From: Bacteroidota bacterium
GTDB lineage: Bacteria > Bacteroidota > Bacteroidia > JABDFU01
DNA: 38,074 nucleotides
Assembly: GCA_013286805.1 (NCBI GenBank)
Contig: JABDEY010000014.1
Span: 1 to 38,074, forward strand
Reading direction: 5' to 3'
Positions 17,877 to 26,758 of the stretch are shown piece by piece; the stretch's first letter is position 1; every line of letters starts with the position of its first letter. The notes below the pieces were generated by a model. That model was not told where the DNA came from. It saw only the letters and a program-made list of their open reading frames with translations, and did not search any database. The position numbers were made by a program, and so were the translations under genes.

Positions 17877-18446
17877 ATGAAAAATCTCTTCACATTGGTT
17901 TTGACGCTCTCCTTCGGACTGCTCATTACCACAGCCAAAGCTCAGAATAAACAGAATGATGACGATGCCTACTATACGCCTTCAAATTCCAACACCAACT
18001 CAAATCAGAAAGCGGACCAGACTACTGGAAATGTTGAATCAGGTCCTTACCATGAAAATGGTTACAGCCAGATAGACTCCCTTTCCAATCCAAACGGCTT
18101 CCGTTATCCTGATTATTGCTATGACGATTATGGCTATTATTATGGTTACCCTTATTGGGGATATTATGGTGGCATCTGGTGCTATTCCCCCTGGTTCACC
18201 GGGCGTTATCCTTATGGTTATGCCAGTTGGGCCATGAGAGGCGGTTATGGAGCCCGGTACGGAAGCTATGGAGGAAGAGGGGGTTATGGTTACGGAGGAA
18301 GAGGTGGTTATGGAGGAAGAGGTGGCTATGGAGCAAGAGGAGGATCAGGAGCTCGCGGAAATTCCGGTTATGGAGCCCGCAGCGCATCCCATTCAAGCTC
18401 AAGGTCAGGTTTCGGTGGGACAGGAGCACGTTCAGCCGGCTCTTAA
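17877..18446 (+). CDS. Secreted Gly/Tyr/Arg-rich repeat protein
   Basis: 189 residues. An N-terminal signal peptide (LFTLVLTLSFGLLITTAKAQ) is followed by an Asn/Gln-rich linker, then a Tyr-rich segment (YDDYGYYYGYPYWGYYGG) and a low-complexity tail of GGRGGYG-type repeats. The repeat DNA is correspondingly repetitive (18270-18345). No conserved domain is recognisable. The composition is like that of secreted, self-associating glycine/tyrosine-rich proteins, but no function can be assigned. It lies 91 bp before the ATP-grasp gene on the same strand. A TATATTTA element about 17 bp before the ATG may be a -7 box, without a well-spaced -33. Confidence 0.75.
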   Translation: MKNLFTLVLTLSFGLLITTAKAQNKQNDDDAYYTPSNSNTNSNQKADQTTGNVESGPYHENGYSQIDSLSNPNGFRYPDYCYDDYGYYYGYPYWGYYGGIWCYSPWFTGRYPYGYASWAMRGGYGARYGSYGGRGGYGYGGRGGYGGRGGYGARGGSGARGNSGYGARSASHSSSRSGFGGTGARSAGS

Positions 18447-18537
18447 ATTATTATTCGCAGCATTTATTTAAATTTTTCGGAGCTCATGAATCCTCCATTC
18501 GCAGGATTTCGCTTATTCACCAATGCGCTAATTAGGA

Positions 18538-19674
18538 ATGGTTAGGCGCACTATAAGAGTGCGTCCCGATTGGCAGGATAAAGTCGAGGACCTTGGCTTC
18601 AACTACCACACGCTAAATAACGAAGTTTATTGGGACGAAAGCACCTGTTATGAATTCAGCTACCCCCAGATTGAAATTCTGGAAAACGCAACGAATGAGT
18701 TGCATAGTATGTGCCTGAAAGCTGCGGAACATGTCATTAAAAACAATTTATACGAACGGTTTTTTACAAAAAAAGAATTCATTCCCCTTATCAAATCAAG
18801 CTGGGAACAAAGCTCCCCATCCATTTACGGACGATTCGATCTGAGCTGGAACGGCAACCTTCAGACACCACCTAGAATGCTGGAGTACAACGCCGATACG
18901 CCGACCTCGCTTTTTGAGGCTTCGGTCGTCCAATGGAACTGGCTGCAGGAATGCTTTCCAAAACAGGATCAGTTCAATTCCCTGCATGAAAAAATGGTAG
19001 CACATTGGAAAGAAATCAAACCTCATCTCAAAAAGCAAATCCTTTTTTTTTCCTGCCTCGATGAATTCCCGGAAGATCTTGTAAATGTTTATTATATGTT
19101 GGAATGCGCTTCAGAGGCAGGCATAAAGACACAATTCATCAGCGTTACCGACATTGGCTGGAACGGAGAAAACTTCACCGACCTTGAAGAAAATAAGCTC
19201 TGCAATATGTTCAAGCTATATCCCTGGGAATGGCTTATACATGAAGAATTCGGGCAACATTTGATTCATTCAGATACAATATGGATTGAACCCGCATGGA
19301 AAATGCTGCTCAGCAACAAAGCCATCCTTCCAATTCTCTGGCAACTCTATCCGGGCCATCCTTATTTGCTGGAATGCTATTATGACGAACCCGGAAAGAT
19401 GAAAAGCTATATCAAAAAACCCTTACTATCCAGAGAAGGGGCAAATGTTACTTTGGTAGAAGACAATGTCCTCCTGCACCAAACAGGAGGAGACTATGGA
19501 TCAGAAGGATTTATATTTCAGCAACTATGCAAACTTCCTGACTTTGAAGGAAACTTTCCCGTTATCGGGTCCTGGCTCATAGGAGGAGAATCCGCCGGCA
19601 TGGGAATTCGGGAAAGCCGTTCTCCTATTACAGATAATTTCAGCCGGTTTGTGCCACATCTTATTGGCAAATAA
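18538..19674 (+). CDS. Glutathionylspermidine-synthase-like ATP-grasp enzyme (YgiC/YjfC type)
   Basis: 378 residues, matching the length of E. coli YgiC. The start RPDWQDKVEDLGFNYHT and YWDESTCYEFS align with the start of that family, supporting the ATG. Further hallmarks are YGRFDLSWNGNLQTPPRMLE, YNADTPTSLFEASV, the ATP-grasp segment YIKKPLLSREGANVTLVE, and GSWLIGGESAGMGIRES near the end. Family members carry the C-terminal synthetase domain of glutathionylspermidine synthase but lack its amidase half. They form amide bonds with ATP, and the real substrates of the YgiC group are not settled. Cytoplasmic. It is followed 104 bp later by a lipoprotein gene. Confidence 0.9.
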   Translation: MVRRTIRVRPDWQDKVEDLGFNYHTLNNEVYWDESTCYEFSYPQIEILENATNELHSMCLKAAEHVIKNNLYERFFTKKEFIPLIKSSWEQSSPSIYGRFDLSWNGNLQTPPRMLEYNADTPTSLFEASVVQWNWLQECFPKQDQFNSLHEKMVAHWKEIKPHLKKQILFFSCLDEFPEDLVNVYYMLECASEAGIKTQFISVTDIGWNGENFTDLEENKLCNMFKLYPWEWLIHEEFGQHLIHSDTIWIEPAWKMLLSNKAILPILWQLYPGHPYLLECYYDEPGKMKSYIKKPLLSREGANVTLVEDNVLLHQTGGDYGSEGFIFQQLCKLPDFEGNFPVIGSWLIGGESAGMGIRESRSPITDNFSRFVPHLIGK

Positions 19675-19778
19675 AAACATCCACAAAGCATTTTTGGTCT
19701 AAAAATTACTATATTTATACTGACACTGTTTACTTTAAAAAAGTATACTTACTTATATATAAACCTAAATTACTGTTT

Positions 19779-20405
19779 ATGAAAAGGATCATTACCTCAG
19801 CTTTTACTTTCGGACTGATTGCTCTCATCTTTACCTCCTGCAGCCGTTATTCCGATCTCTCGATTGCCAAAAGACATTACAGAAGCGGGTATTACGTAGA
19901 ATACAATTCCGGCAGGAAAGCTGAACCGACAGTACAGGAAGCAAAAGTAAACACGGGGAAAACCAACTCTCAGGTCGATATCAATATACCCTCAAATACC
20001 AAAACTCTGGCAAATTCAATCGTTCAGGCTAAACCAACTAATCAGACGAACACAACCGCTACTACATCTTCTCCTTCAAGCCCTAATAACAATTTTGCTT
20101 TGGCAAAAAAGTTTAGGAACGCAGCTCCTGCCGAGCCCAGTTCTGATATTCGCAAAATTGAACAGGTACAGCATAAAAGCATTGAGTATACCAAGGCACT
20201 GTTTCATTCAACTAAGAATTATGTGGAGGAAGCAAGACATCATGGGGGAGGCGGAGGACATAGCCTTCTTTGGTGGATAATTGTTATTCTATTAGTGATA
20301 TGCGTAATTGATTTACTTGATAATGGCTTTCTCGGCACTTTGATTTGGCTGATTTTGGTAATTGCCCTGGTACTGTTGTTACTTAGGTTATTGGAAATGC
20401 TGTAG
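19779..20405 (+). CDS. Lipoprotein with a C-terminal hydrophobic hairpin, unknown function
   Basis: 208 residues. The N-terminus is a lipoprotein signal (FGLIALIFTSC) with C21 as the expected lipidated residue. A motif IAKRHYRSGYYVEYN follows, similar to short motifs in other uncharacterised Bacteroidota lipoproteins. The middle is a low-complexity Thr/Asn/Ser/Pro linker, and the C-terminus has HHGGGGGHSLLWW leading into two membrane helices (IIVILLVICVIDLL and LIWLILVIALVLLLLRLL). A lipid anchor at one end and two helices at the other is unusual and leaves the topology unclear. Confidence 0.75.
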   Translation: MKRIITSAFTFGLIALIFTSCSRYSDLSIAKRHYRSGYYVEYNSGRKAEPTVQEAKVNTGKTNSQVDINIPSNTKTLANSIVQAKPTNQTNTTATTSSPSSPNNNFALAKKFRNAAPAEPSSDIRKIEQVQHKSIEYTKALFHSTKNYVEEARHHGGGGGHSLLWWIIVILLVICVIDLLDNGFLGTLIWLILVIALVLLLLRLLEML

Positions 20406-20470
20406 CATAACCGTATTTACCCCTTTTTAGACCACTTACTCACTCAGAACGACCTTCTGATAATTACGCT

Positions 20471-20500
20471 CTGCAGTTAGGTTCAAAGCATATAGCTTTG
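20471..20500 (+). promoter_or_regulatory. Possible promoter of the BNR-repeat T9SS gene
   Basis: TAGCTTTG at 20493-20500 is an exact TAnnTTTG match; 19 bases upstream is CTG rather than TTG. Transcription would begin only a few bases before the ATG at 20510, giving a leaderless or nearly leaderless message. Confidence 0.4.
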
Positions 20501-20509
20501 CTTATCCTA

Positions 20510-21868
20510 ATGAAAAAAACTATACTCTCCCTTTTGGCAATGCTCTGTATTTATGGCGGGGTATGCGCTCAGTATAGCTGGCAGTCATTGCCTAACGCAC
20601 CCAAAAGTTATCGGTTAGATGACATTTATTTTCTGAACCCTAATCAGGGTTGGGCGATAAGTCCTTATTACGGGCTTCTTGAAAACCCATCAAAATTCGG
20701 CCAAATCTACCGGACAATCGATGCAGGGAAAAACTGGCAATTGCTAAAAGACAGCTCCCTCACTTACTACCGATCTGTTGGGTTTGCAGATTCCCTTACG
20801 GGTTGGGTGGGGAATCTTGGGGACACCACAGCTACCCCTGACACAATACCCTTTTATCATACAGTAAATGGAGGTATTACATGGTCCCCTGTTACTAATT
20901 TACCTTCCCCAAGGCCAAAAGGCATTTGCGGCATTTCAGTAGTAACGGATTCTGTCATTTATGCCTATGGCAGGTATTATGGTCCTGCGGTTCTGATGAA
21001 AACAACTGATAAAGGCACTACATGGAAAACACAAAGCATGAGTACTTATGCAAGCGGATTAGTGGACGGTTATTTTTTTAATAAGGACACCGGCTTTGTT
21101 ACCGGAGGCAGTCCGACTAAAAATGCCACTATACTTTCTACGTTTGACGGAGGGACTACCTGGAAGACACGCTATCTTTCAACCCGAAACGATACAGACG
21201 GAGTATGGAAACTATCCTTCCCCAGCAGAAATATTGGGTATGCAAGCATTGAATACTGGGGAACAAATTGGCTTAACCGTAAGACGTATTTTCTGAAAAC
21301 GACGGACGGAGGAATGACCTGGAAGGAAAATTCCTTTGTCACCAACTATGATCTTCAAGGCATTGGGTTTATTAATGATACCACCGGGTGGATAGGTGGC
21401 TGGTCCGGGACAAATTTCAAGACAACCGACGGAGGCCTGAACTGGAACTGGGATATCACCTTCGGCGTAGCAACGCCTCCCTATAATACCAGCGGAGATT
21501 ACAACATGAATCGGTTCAGAAGGTTTGGAGATACATTAATGTATGCCAGTGGCAACACTGTTTATAAATTGCAGGTGCACAATCAAACAGGAATACATGA
21601 ATTGCAAAATCAAATTGAGCATTTGGAAAATTACCCCAATCCCTTTTCAACCGAAACAACTATTTCATACAGCCTTTACTCGTCCGACATAATTTTCATT
21701 GAAGTCTATAATTCAATGGGTGAAAAAATCAGTTCAGAAAATTTAGGAACGCAGAATCCCGGAGAACATATTTATCTGCTTAAAGTTAATTTGACATCGG
21801 GAATTTATTTTTGCATCCTACATTCTGAAAACGGAAGGGTTACAAAAAAAATAGTGATAGAAAGATGA
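20510..21868 (+). CDS. T9SS-secreted BNR/Ycf48-like beta-propeller protein
   Basis: 452 residues from the ATG at 20510; the ORF track starts at a TTG four codons earlier, inside the likely -7 box. Signal peptide ILSLLAMLCIYGGVCAQ. The body is built from about six BNR-like units with Asp-box style turns (TIDAGKNWQLL, TVNGGITWSPV, TTDKGTTWKTQ, TFDGGTTWKTR, TTDGGMTWKEN, TTDGGLNWNWD), which points to a propeller of the Ycf48/sortilin type. The C-terminus is a type A sorting domain (YPNPFSTETTISYSLYS, VYNSMGEKI, GIYFCILHSENGR). Expected on the surface or in the medium; the ligand is unknown. Confidence 0.88.
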   Translation: MKKTILSLLAMLCIYGGVCAQYSWQSLPNAPKSYRLDDIYFLNPNQGWAISPYYGLLENPSKFGQIYRTIDAGKNWQLLKDSSLTYYRSVGFADSLTGWVGNLGDTTATPDTIPFYHTVNGGITWSPVTNLPSPRPKGICGISVVTDSVIYAYGRYYGPAVLMKTTDKGTTWKTQSMSTYASGLVDGYFFNKDTGFVTGGSPTKNATILSTFDGGTTWKTRYLSTRNDTDGVWKLSFPSRNIGYASIEYWGTNWLNRKTYFLKTTDGGMTWKENSFVTNYDLQGIGFINDTTGWIGGWSGTNFKTTDGGLNWNWDITFGVATPPYNTSGDYNMNRFRRFGDTLMYASGNTVYKLQVHNQTGIHELQNQIEHLENYPNPFSTETTISYSLYSSDIIFIEVYNSMGEKISSENLGTQNPGEHIYLLKVNLTSGIYFCILHSENGRVTKKIVIER

Positions 21869-21920
21869 ATATGCCAATTCACTATAGCCTTTCGGGAAAT
21901 CTAAATTGTGCAGCACTCAA

Positions 21921-22035
21921 GAATTCAAAAAAAAGCAAAGCATGAATAATTGCGAAAGGGCAGACAGCCTGAGGCTGTTTGAGCCAGACAGGGTGAAAGC
22001 GAATTCAGAAAAAACAAAAGACAAGTATGAATAAA
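21921..22035 (+). repeat. Imperfect direct repeats flanking a hairpin-bearing insert, upstream of the M43 gene
   Basis: GAATTCAAAAAAAAGCAAAG...ATGAATA (from 21921) and GAATTCAGAAAAAACAAAAG...ATGAATA (from 22001) are imperfect copies 80 bp apart, each ending in ATGAATAA. Between them is a perfect 6-bp hairpin ACAGCC-TGA-GGCTGT (21964-21978). The first ATG opens a 30-codon ORF that overlaps the protease start in another frame. The second ATG is the start of the M43-like gene. Confidence 0.55.
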
Positions 22036-24093
22036 CCATTAATACTTACCCTTCTATCTTTCCTGTTTTTCTTTCCGGCATTGGATTTTAAATTAAATGC
22101 GCAGCTTAAATCAGCAACTTCAAGTGCTCTATCTATAGGAAATCATCCGCTTGTTGCCGGAGGGCCTCCGATGTATATTATTCCTGTTGTGTTTCACGTT
22201 CTGTATCAGCAAAGTATCGATGACATTTCTGACGCTCAGGTTATAGATGCAGTAAATATTCTAAACCAGGATTGGAGAAAACGCAATGCAGACACCAGCG
22301 ATGTCATTCCCCAATTTAAAAATCGGATAGGAGATACAAAAATTGAGTTTCGCCTGGCTACTAAAGATCCGAATGGAAATTGCACCAATGGTATAGAGCA
22401 TATTTACACCTCCTTAACAACAAATGCGGGGGATGCATCGAAAATTAATCAATGGCCAAGAGGGAAGTATCTTAACATTTGGGTTGTAAATAGTATCTTG
22501 TTATATGGCTATCAGGTAGGAGGTTTGTCTTATTATCCACCTGATGTGACAGGCCAAAATTCTATATATGATGGAGTGATGATGATAAATTCCTACACAG
22601 GAAGTATTGGGACAAGTGCAGCCTGGAGTTCAAGGGGGCTTGATCTGGAAATCGCAAAATACCTGGGCTTATGGCATACCTGGGGGCAAAACGATGGTTG
22701 TGGAATTGCCTGCGGAGATGATGGAATAGCAGATACACCAATCACCAAAGGCTGGTGCAGTTGCCCTTTACCACAAAATGCAAAAATATGTGATACAGCA
22801 ATCGTTGAGAATTATCAGAATTTTATGGAGTATTCCTATTGCACCAGAATGTTCACTCAAGGCCAGGCCATATTCTTACAGCAGGCAATGACTAATCCGG
22901 TTGATCAGCGTGACAGCCTTTCCACCAATTACAACCACTTAAACACAGGTACCGATTCAACCGATCAGGCCAACATTCCCAATTGTCCTCCTGTTGCAGA
23001 TTTCACATCAAACAGAACTTCAGTCTGTCAGGGCAGCGCTGTTTTCTTTACCGATCACTCCTGGAGATCGACCCCCACAAAATGGTTTTGGAAATTTTCA
23101 AATGGGACACCCGATACTTCCACAGCCCAAAATGCAGCTGTTATTTTTAACACGCCCGGCCTGCAAAGTGTAACACTTACTGTAAGTAATAGTGCCGGTA
23201 CTGATTCAGTACGACTGAAAAATTTCGTTTTTGTTTCATCTTCCAATGTTGACCACACAGGGCTCTATTCGGAAAATTTTGAAAATACCGATTTTAACAG
23301 CGATACACTTTGGGCCGTACAAACTGATAAAAGTCTGGGGCCTGCCTGGAAACATACAGATACAGCAGCTTTCAGCGGAGTATATTCCGTGATGCTTCCT
23401 TCATTTAATGGCACAGACATAGGTTTTACCTCTGATTTCATCACACCGCTGTTCGACCTTTCATCCTGCGTCCCAAATGCAACCCAATTAAATTTTAAAT
23501 ACTCCTGTGCAAGTAGTGCACCCGATACATCTTCTATTACAGAGAATCTGAAAATATACACCAGTAATAACTGTGGAGCTTCCTGGTTGCTTAGAAAGAC
23601 GATCAGTGGTTTTGCCTTAGCAAGCGGGGGTTATGATGCGAATTATTACATTCCGGCTTCTAAAGCAATGTGGAATTCTGCATCGTTTACGATTCCGAAT
23701 GCAAATCTCACAGGGCATACACGCTTTAAATTTGAATATAACTCCAGCCCCTACTCCAACAACATTTACATAGATGACATTAACATCTCTTCAACTGTCG
23801 GGGTCGATGAAATGCAAAATAATTTTACGGATTTAAATATGAGCCCCAATCCATCAGCCGGAAATAATACGATCATCATCAGCTATTTACTACCAGCTGC
23901 GGAAAGAATAAGCATTTCTCTCATTGATATAATTGGAAGAAGGATCAACATAATGGAGGACAAACAAGAATCGGCCGGATTAAAAACAGTTGCGCTTAAT
24001 AAAAGCGATCTGAACCTCAGGGCCGGCATTTATATAGTCAGAATCAGCGATGGCAGAAGCAGTGCCGTTAAGAAACTGGTTATCACGGATTAG
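22027..24093 (+). CDS. M43 (pappalysin-like) protease homologue with a degenerate zinc site, T9SS-secreted
   Basis: 688 residues with a signal peptide (LTLLSFLFFFPALDFKLNAQ). Residues 50-300 follow the M43 cytophagalysin/pappalysin plan (YIIPVVFHVLYQ, VIDAVNILNQDWRKRNAD, GKYLNIWVVNS). The site that should read HExxHxxGxxH reads LEIAKYLGLWH: L207 and K211 replace the first two histidine ligands, while E208, H217 and the Met-turn (NFMEYSYC, M267) remain. A PKD domain (about 322-400, ADFTSNRTSVCQGSAVFF), a jelly-roll-like region with paired cysteines, and a sorting domain (MSPNPSAGNNTIIIS, IYIVRISDG) follow. It is probably a non-catalytic surface protein; sequencing error is unlikely because the frame is intact. 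Confidence 0.88.
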   Translation: MNKPLILTLLSFLFFFPALDFKLNAQLKSATSSALSIGNHPLVAGGPPMYIIPVVFHVLYQQSIDDISDAQVIDAVNILNQDWRKRNADTSDVIPQFKNRIGDTKIEFRLATKDPNGNCTNGIEHIYTSLTTNAGDASKINQWPRGKYLNIWVVNSILLYGYQVGGLSYYPPDVTGQNSIYDGVMMINSYTGSIGTSAAWSSRGLDLEIAKYLGLWHTWGQNDGCGIACGDDGIADTPITKGWCSCPLPQNAKICDTAIVENYQNFMEYSYCTRMFTQGQAIFLQQAMTNPVDQRDSLSTNYNHLNTGTDSTDQANIPNCPPVADFTSNRTSVCQGSAVFFTDHSWRSTPTKWFWKFSNGTPDTSTAQNAAVIFNTPGLQSVTLTVSNSAGTDSVRLKNFVFVSSSNVDHTGLYSENFENTDFNSDTLWAVQTDKSLGPAWKHTDTAAFSGVYSVMLPSFNGTDIGFTSDFITPLFDLSSCVPNATQLNFKYSCASSAPDTSSITENLKIYTSNNCGASWLLRKTISGFALASGGYDANYYIPASKAMWNSASFTIPNANLTGHTRFKFEYNSSPYSNNIYIDDINISSTVGVDEMQNNFTDLNMSPNPSAGNNTIIISYLLPAAERISISLIDIIGRRINIMEDKQESAGLKTVALNKSDLNLRAGIYIVRISDGRSSAVKKLVITD

Positions 24094-24182
24094 TTTTCAA
24101 AAACCTCCTGACTTCGACCTGTTTTTTTTGTATATTCGTTATACTTAATTTTATCAGGTTTACGAACGCTAAGCTCTATTTC

Positions 24183-26618
24183 ATGCAACACAAATTACGT
24201 CTTCGCCTTGTTCTGGTTCTTTCAGGTATAACCTGGATGTATTGCGCATCTTTAACTGCACAGAACTTGTCTTCTCAATCAGCCAGGAACTTATCTTCTC
24301 AAAATGTGGCTATCAGCAACAAGGCTACCCGCACTTTGCTGGCTAATTCACTGAACGATTCCCTGGCCGGCTTTAATGAACCGGAAGTTCTAAGATTATA
24401 TAACCTTGAACCGAACAGACATATTACCTTCCCTGCTTTTCTCGGCAAAGCACAAAAAGCCTACATCGCTCAAAAATATTATTCGAATGATTCCCGGAAC
24501 CTCCGCATTATCCCAAATACAGCTCAACCACTGAATACTGCTTTCTGTACCAATTCCGATTTTGCACAGGGAACATTCGCAAACTGGACAGGATGTTCCG
24601 GCTGTAACCCCGATCCAAACGGAGGTGTATGTACATCCGGAGGAGTATGTACTACTCCGGGAATAGTATCTGGTAATCAGGACATTATGTCGGGCTTTGG
24701 AATTGACCCATGTGGAAATTTTCCGGTTGTCTGTCCCGGATTTACCTATTCAGCAAGGCTGGGAAACGCACTTCCTCCAGGCGGAACTGCTACAAATTTT
24801 GAGCCGGGTGCAGTAGCACAGGAGCTGAATTATTCTTTTACCGTACCTGTTTCCGGAAATAATGTTTTTACCTACAATTATGCTGTGGTCTTTGAAAATC
24901 CGGCCGGGCATACTGCTATACAGGCACCCTATTTTCGAGCAGGCTTATATACTGCAAATGGAGATACCGTTCCCTGTTCTTACTACAATTATATTGCAAC
25001 GACTAATAACTCTGGCTTTGCAACTAACGCGGCAACAGCATGTAACCCGCTTTATGACAGCGGCGATCCGGTAGAATATAAACCCTGGACACCTGTATCC
25101 ATTGACCTTGCACCTTATGCCGGTCAGACATTATACGCAAGGTTTATCTCCTCCGATTGTTCGCTGGGTGGACACTACGGCTATGCTTATATTGCCTGCA
25201 CCTGTGCTCCGGTTGGAATTACACAATCAGATAGTCTGACGAATTCCTCCCCTGCAACTTTGTGCGCCCCTACCGGAATGGCATTGTACAAGTGGACCGG
25301 TCCGACTGGATCTGGTACAACAGGCCTTACAACGCAATGTATCAATACAACTTTTCCAGGGAACTATTCCGTGGCCTGTGAAACCTATACCGGATGTCAG
25401 AGCAATTTGAGTATCGCAATAATCAAACATCAAGGTGCCTTTACGGCATCTGCAACAAGTACATGCCCGGGTGATTCCATACAGTTTAGCTGTGTTGACA
25501 ATGCCAAACCTTCAAAATGGAGTTGGACCTTTACTGGTGGAAGCCCGGGAATCTCAGCGCTTCAAAACCCCAAAATAGCATACCCTGCCCAGGGTTCATA
25601 TCCCGTCAAAATGATTGTTACGGATACGATCGGTACAGATACCGTAAGCTATACAAATTACATTACGGTTCAGTCGGCGCCCATTACTCCCGTAATAAGC
25701 AATAGCGCGGCCAGTGGGCCATTCTGTGCGGGAGATTCTTTAACATCTAGCTATACAACCACTAATCAATGGTATTATAACGGTGCAATTATGAGCGGAA
25801 CGACTACTCAAACAATCTATCCCGCCAATTCCGGATTTTATTCTGTAACCTACACAAACGTAAATGGATGTGCAGCAGGCTCTGCACCTGCTTCTCTAAA
25901 CAACATTCAACCTATACCAACTGCGCTGATTACTTCCTCCGGCACCGTTGTATGTGGAGGAGATTCAGCTTTACTCATAGCATCCGGAACAGGAACGTAT
26001 TCCTGGTCCACGGCTCAGACATCAGACTCCATAGTAGTAAAACCGCTCAGCACTTCATCCTATACCCTAACGGTAACCGCCAGCAATGGTTGTACTGCTT
26101 CAACAACCGCTTCCATTACTGTAAATTCCACAGCACCTCCCATTCCTGTTGCCCAACTAAACAGTGGTGTTCTTGCGTCTTCCTCTTCGACCGGAAATCA
26201 ATGGAATCTGAATGGCACTCCTATTCCGGGAGCAACGGCACAGTTTTACACGCCCACTCAGAGCGGCTTTTATTCAGTTACTGTAACCGGAACCAATAGT
26301 TGTTCATCCACATCGAACCTTATAAACTGCACTGTTACCGGGATAAATTCTGCCGTGCCGAATAGCTCTTCCCTGCATGCGTACCCTAATCCATCCGTCG
26401 GAAAATTGACAGTTGATTTGGGTGAAACTTCAACGGGCTTAATGAATCTTAGCATAACCAATACGCTGGGACAACTTATTTATTCGAAATTGATCCCTGT
26501 TGGAAGCAAAATTCTGGAACTTGATTTGTCCGAATCTGTTAATGATGGAATATACAGCCTGAAGGTTCATGGTAATTCAGGCATCCAGATACAGCGGGTT
26601 ATATTCTCAAAGCCTTAG
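24183..26618 (+). CDS. T9SS-secreted protein with PKD and Ig-like domains
   Basis: 811 residues with a signal peptide (LVLVLSGITWMYCASLTAQ) and a short internal repeat just after it (NLSSQSARNLSSQN). The region to about residue 345 is cysteine-rich and looks like a jelly-roll binding domain (FANWTGCSGCNPDPNG, YARFISSDCSLGGHYGYAYI). It is followed by a PKD domain (about 420-496, CPGDSIQFSC, WSWTFTGGSPG), three Ig-like repeats with the pattern QWYYNGAIMSG / SGFYSVTYTN, and a sorting domain (AYPNPSVGKLTVDL, GIYSLKVHG). It has the layout of a surface adhesin or glycan-binding protein; no catalytic domain is recognised. Confidence 0.85.
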   Translation: MQHKLRLRLVLVLSGITWMYCASLTAQNLSSQSARNLSSQNVAISNKATRTLLANSLNDSLAGFNEPEVLRLYNLEPNRHITFPAFLGKAQKAYIAQKYYSNDSRNLRIIPNTAQPLNTAFCTNSDFAQGTFANWTGCSGCNPDPNGGVCTSGGVCTTPGIVSGNQDIMSGFGIDPCGNFPVVCPGFTYSARLGNALPPGGTATNFEPGAVAQELNYSFTVPVSGNNVFTYNYAVVFENPAGHTAIQAPYFRAGLYTANGDTVPCSYYNYIATTNNSGFATNAATACNPLYDSGDPVEYKPWTPVSIDLAPYAGQTLYARFISSDCSLGGHYGYAYIACTCAPVGITQSDSLTNSSPATLCAPTGMALYKWTGPTGSGTTGLTTQCINTTFPGNYSVACETYTGCQSNLSIAIIKHQGAFTASATSTCPGDSIQFSCVDNAKPSKWSWTFTGGSPGISALQNPKIAYPAQGSYPVKMIVTDTIGTDTVSYTNYITVQSAPITPVISNSAASGPFCAGDSLTSSYTTTNQWYYNGAIMSGTTTQTIYPANSGFYSVTYTNVNGCAAGSAPASLNNIQPIPTALITSSGTVVCGGDSALLIASGTGTYSWSTAQTSDSIVVKPLSTSSYTLTVTASNGCTASTTASITVNSTAPPIPVAQLNSGVLASSSSTGNQWNLNGTPIPGATAQFYTPTQSGFYSVTVTGTNSCSSTSNLINCTVTGINSAVPNSSSLHAYPNPSVGKLTVDLGETSTGLMNLSITNTLGQLIYSKLIPVGSKILELDLSESVNDGIYSLKVHGNSGIQIQRVIFSKP

Positions 26619-26626
26619 CCTAAAAC

Positions 26627-26732
26627 CAGGTTTGGGGCGATTTTATAATGGTTATTATAATGCGCATTAAAGGCCGCTAATGAATACTAGAGTAGCCATT
26701 ATAAATTGGAGAAAACAGACTTGACGTGGTCC
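26627..26732 (+). repeat. Dispersed structured repeat, copy 2
   Basis: Same family as copy 1. The outer arms ATAATGGTTA and TAGCCATTAT pair over 10 bp with one G-U, and the inner CATTA/TAATG arms flank AAGGCCGC. The right end is slightly altered (GACTTGACGTGGTCC). It fills the convergent gap between two T9SS genes, 9 bp after one stop and 26 bp from the other. Confidence 0.8.
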
Positions 26733-26758
26733 ATCTGCATTTGATATACTTGCGTAAA

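Noticed and set aside
18489-18508. AATCCT-N8-AGGATT hairpin after the Gly-rich gene, as a terminator
   Set aside because: Only 6 bp with an 8-base loop and no T-run; too weak to call.
18155-18535. 126-aa ORF overlapping the Gly/Tyr-rich gene
   Set aside because: Out-of-frame translation of the repetitive GGRGGYG region; the in-frame product has a signal peptide and its own ATG.
18547-18563. CGCACT-N5-AGTGCG hairpin inside the first codons of the YgiC-like gene
   Set aside because: Short, within coding sequence, and the encoded residues match the family; no evidence of a regulatory role.
21942-22034. 30-codon ORF before the M43-like gene as a gene in its own right
   Set aside because: Too short, no recognised family; reported only as a possible leader ORF.
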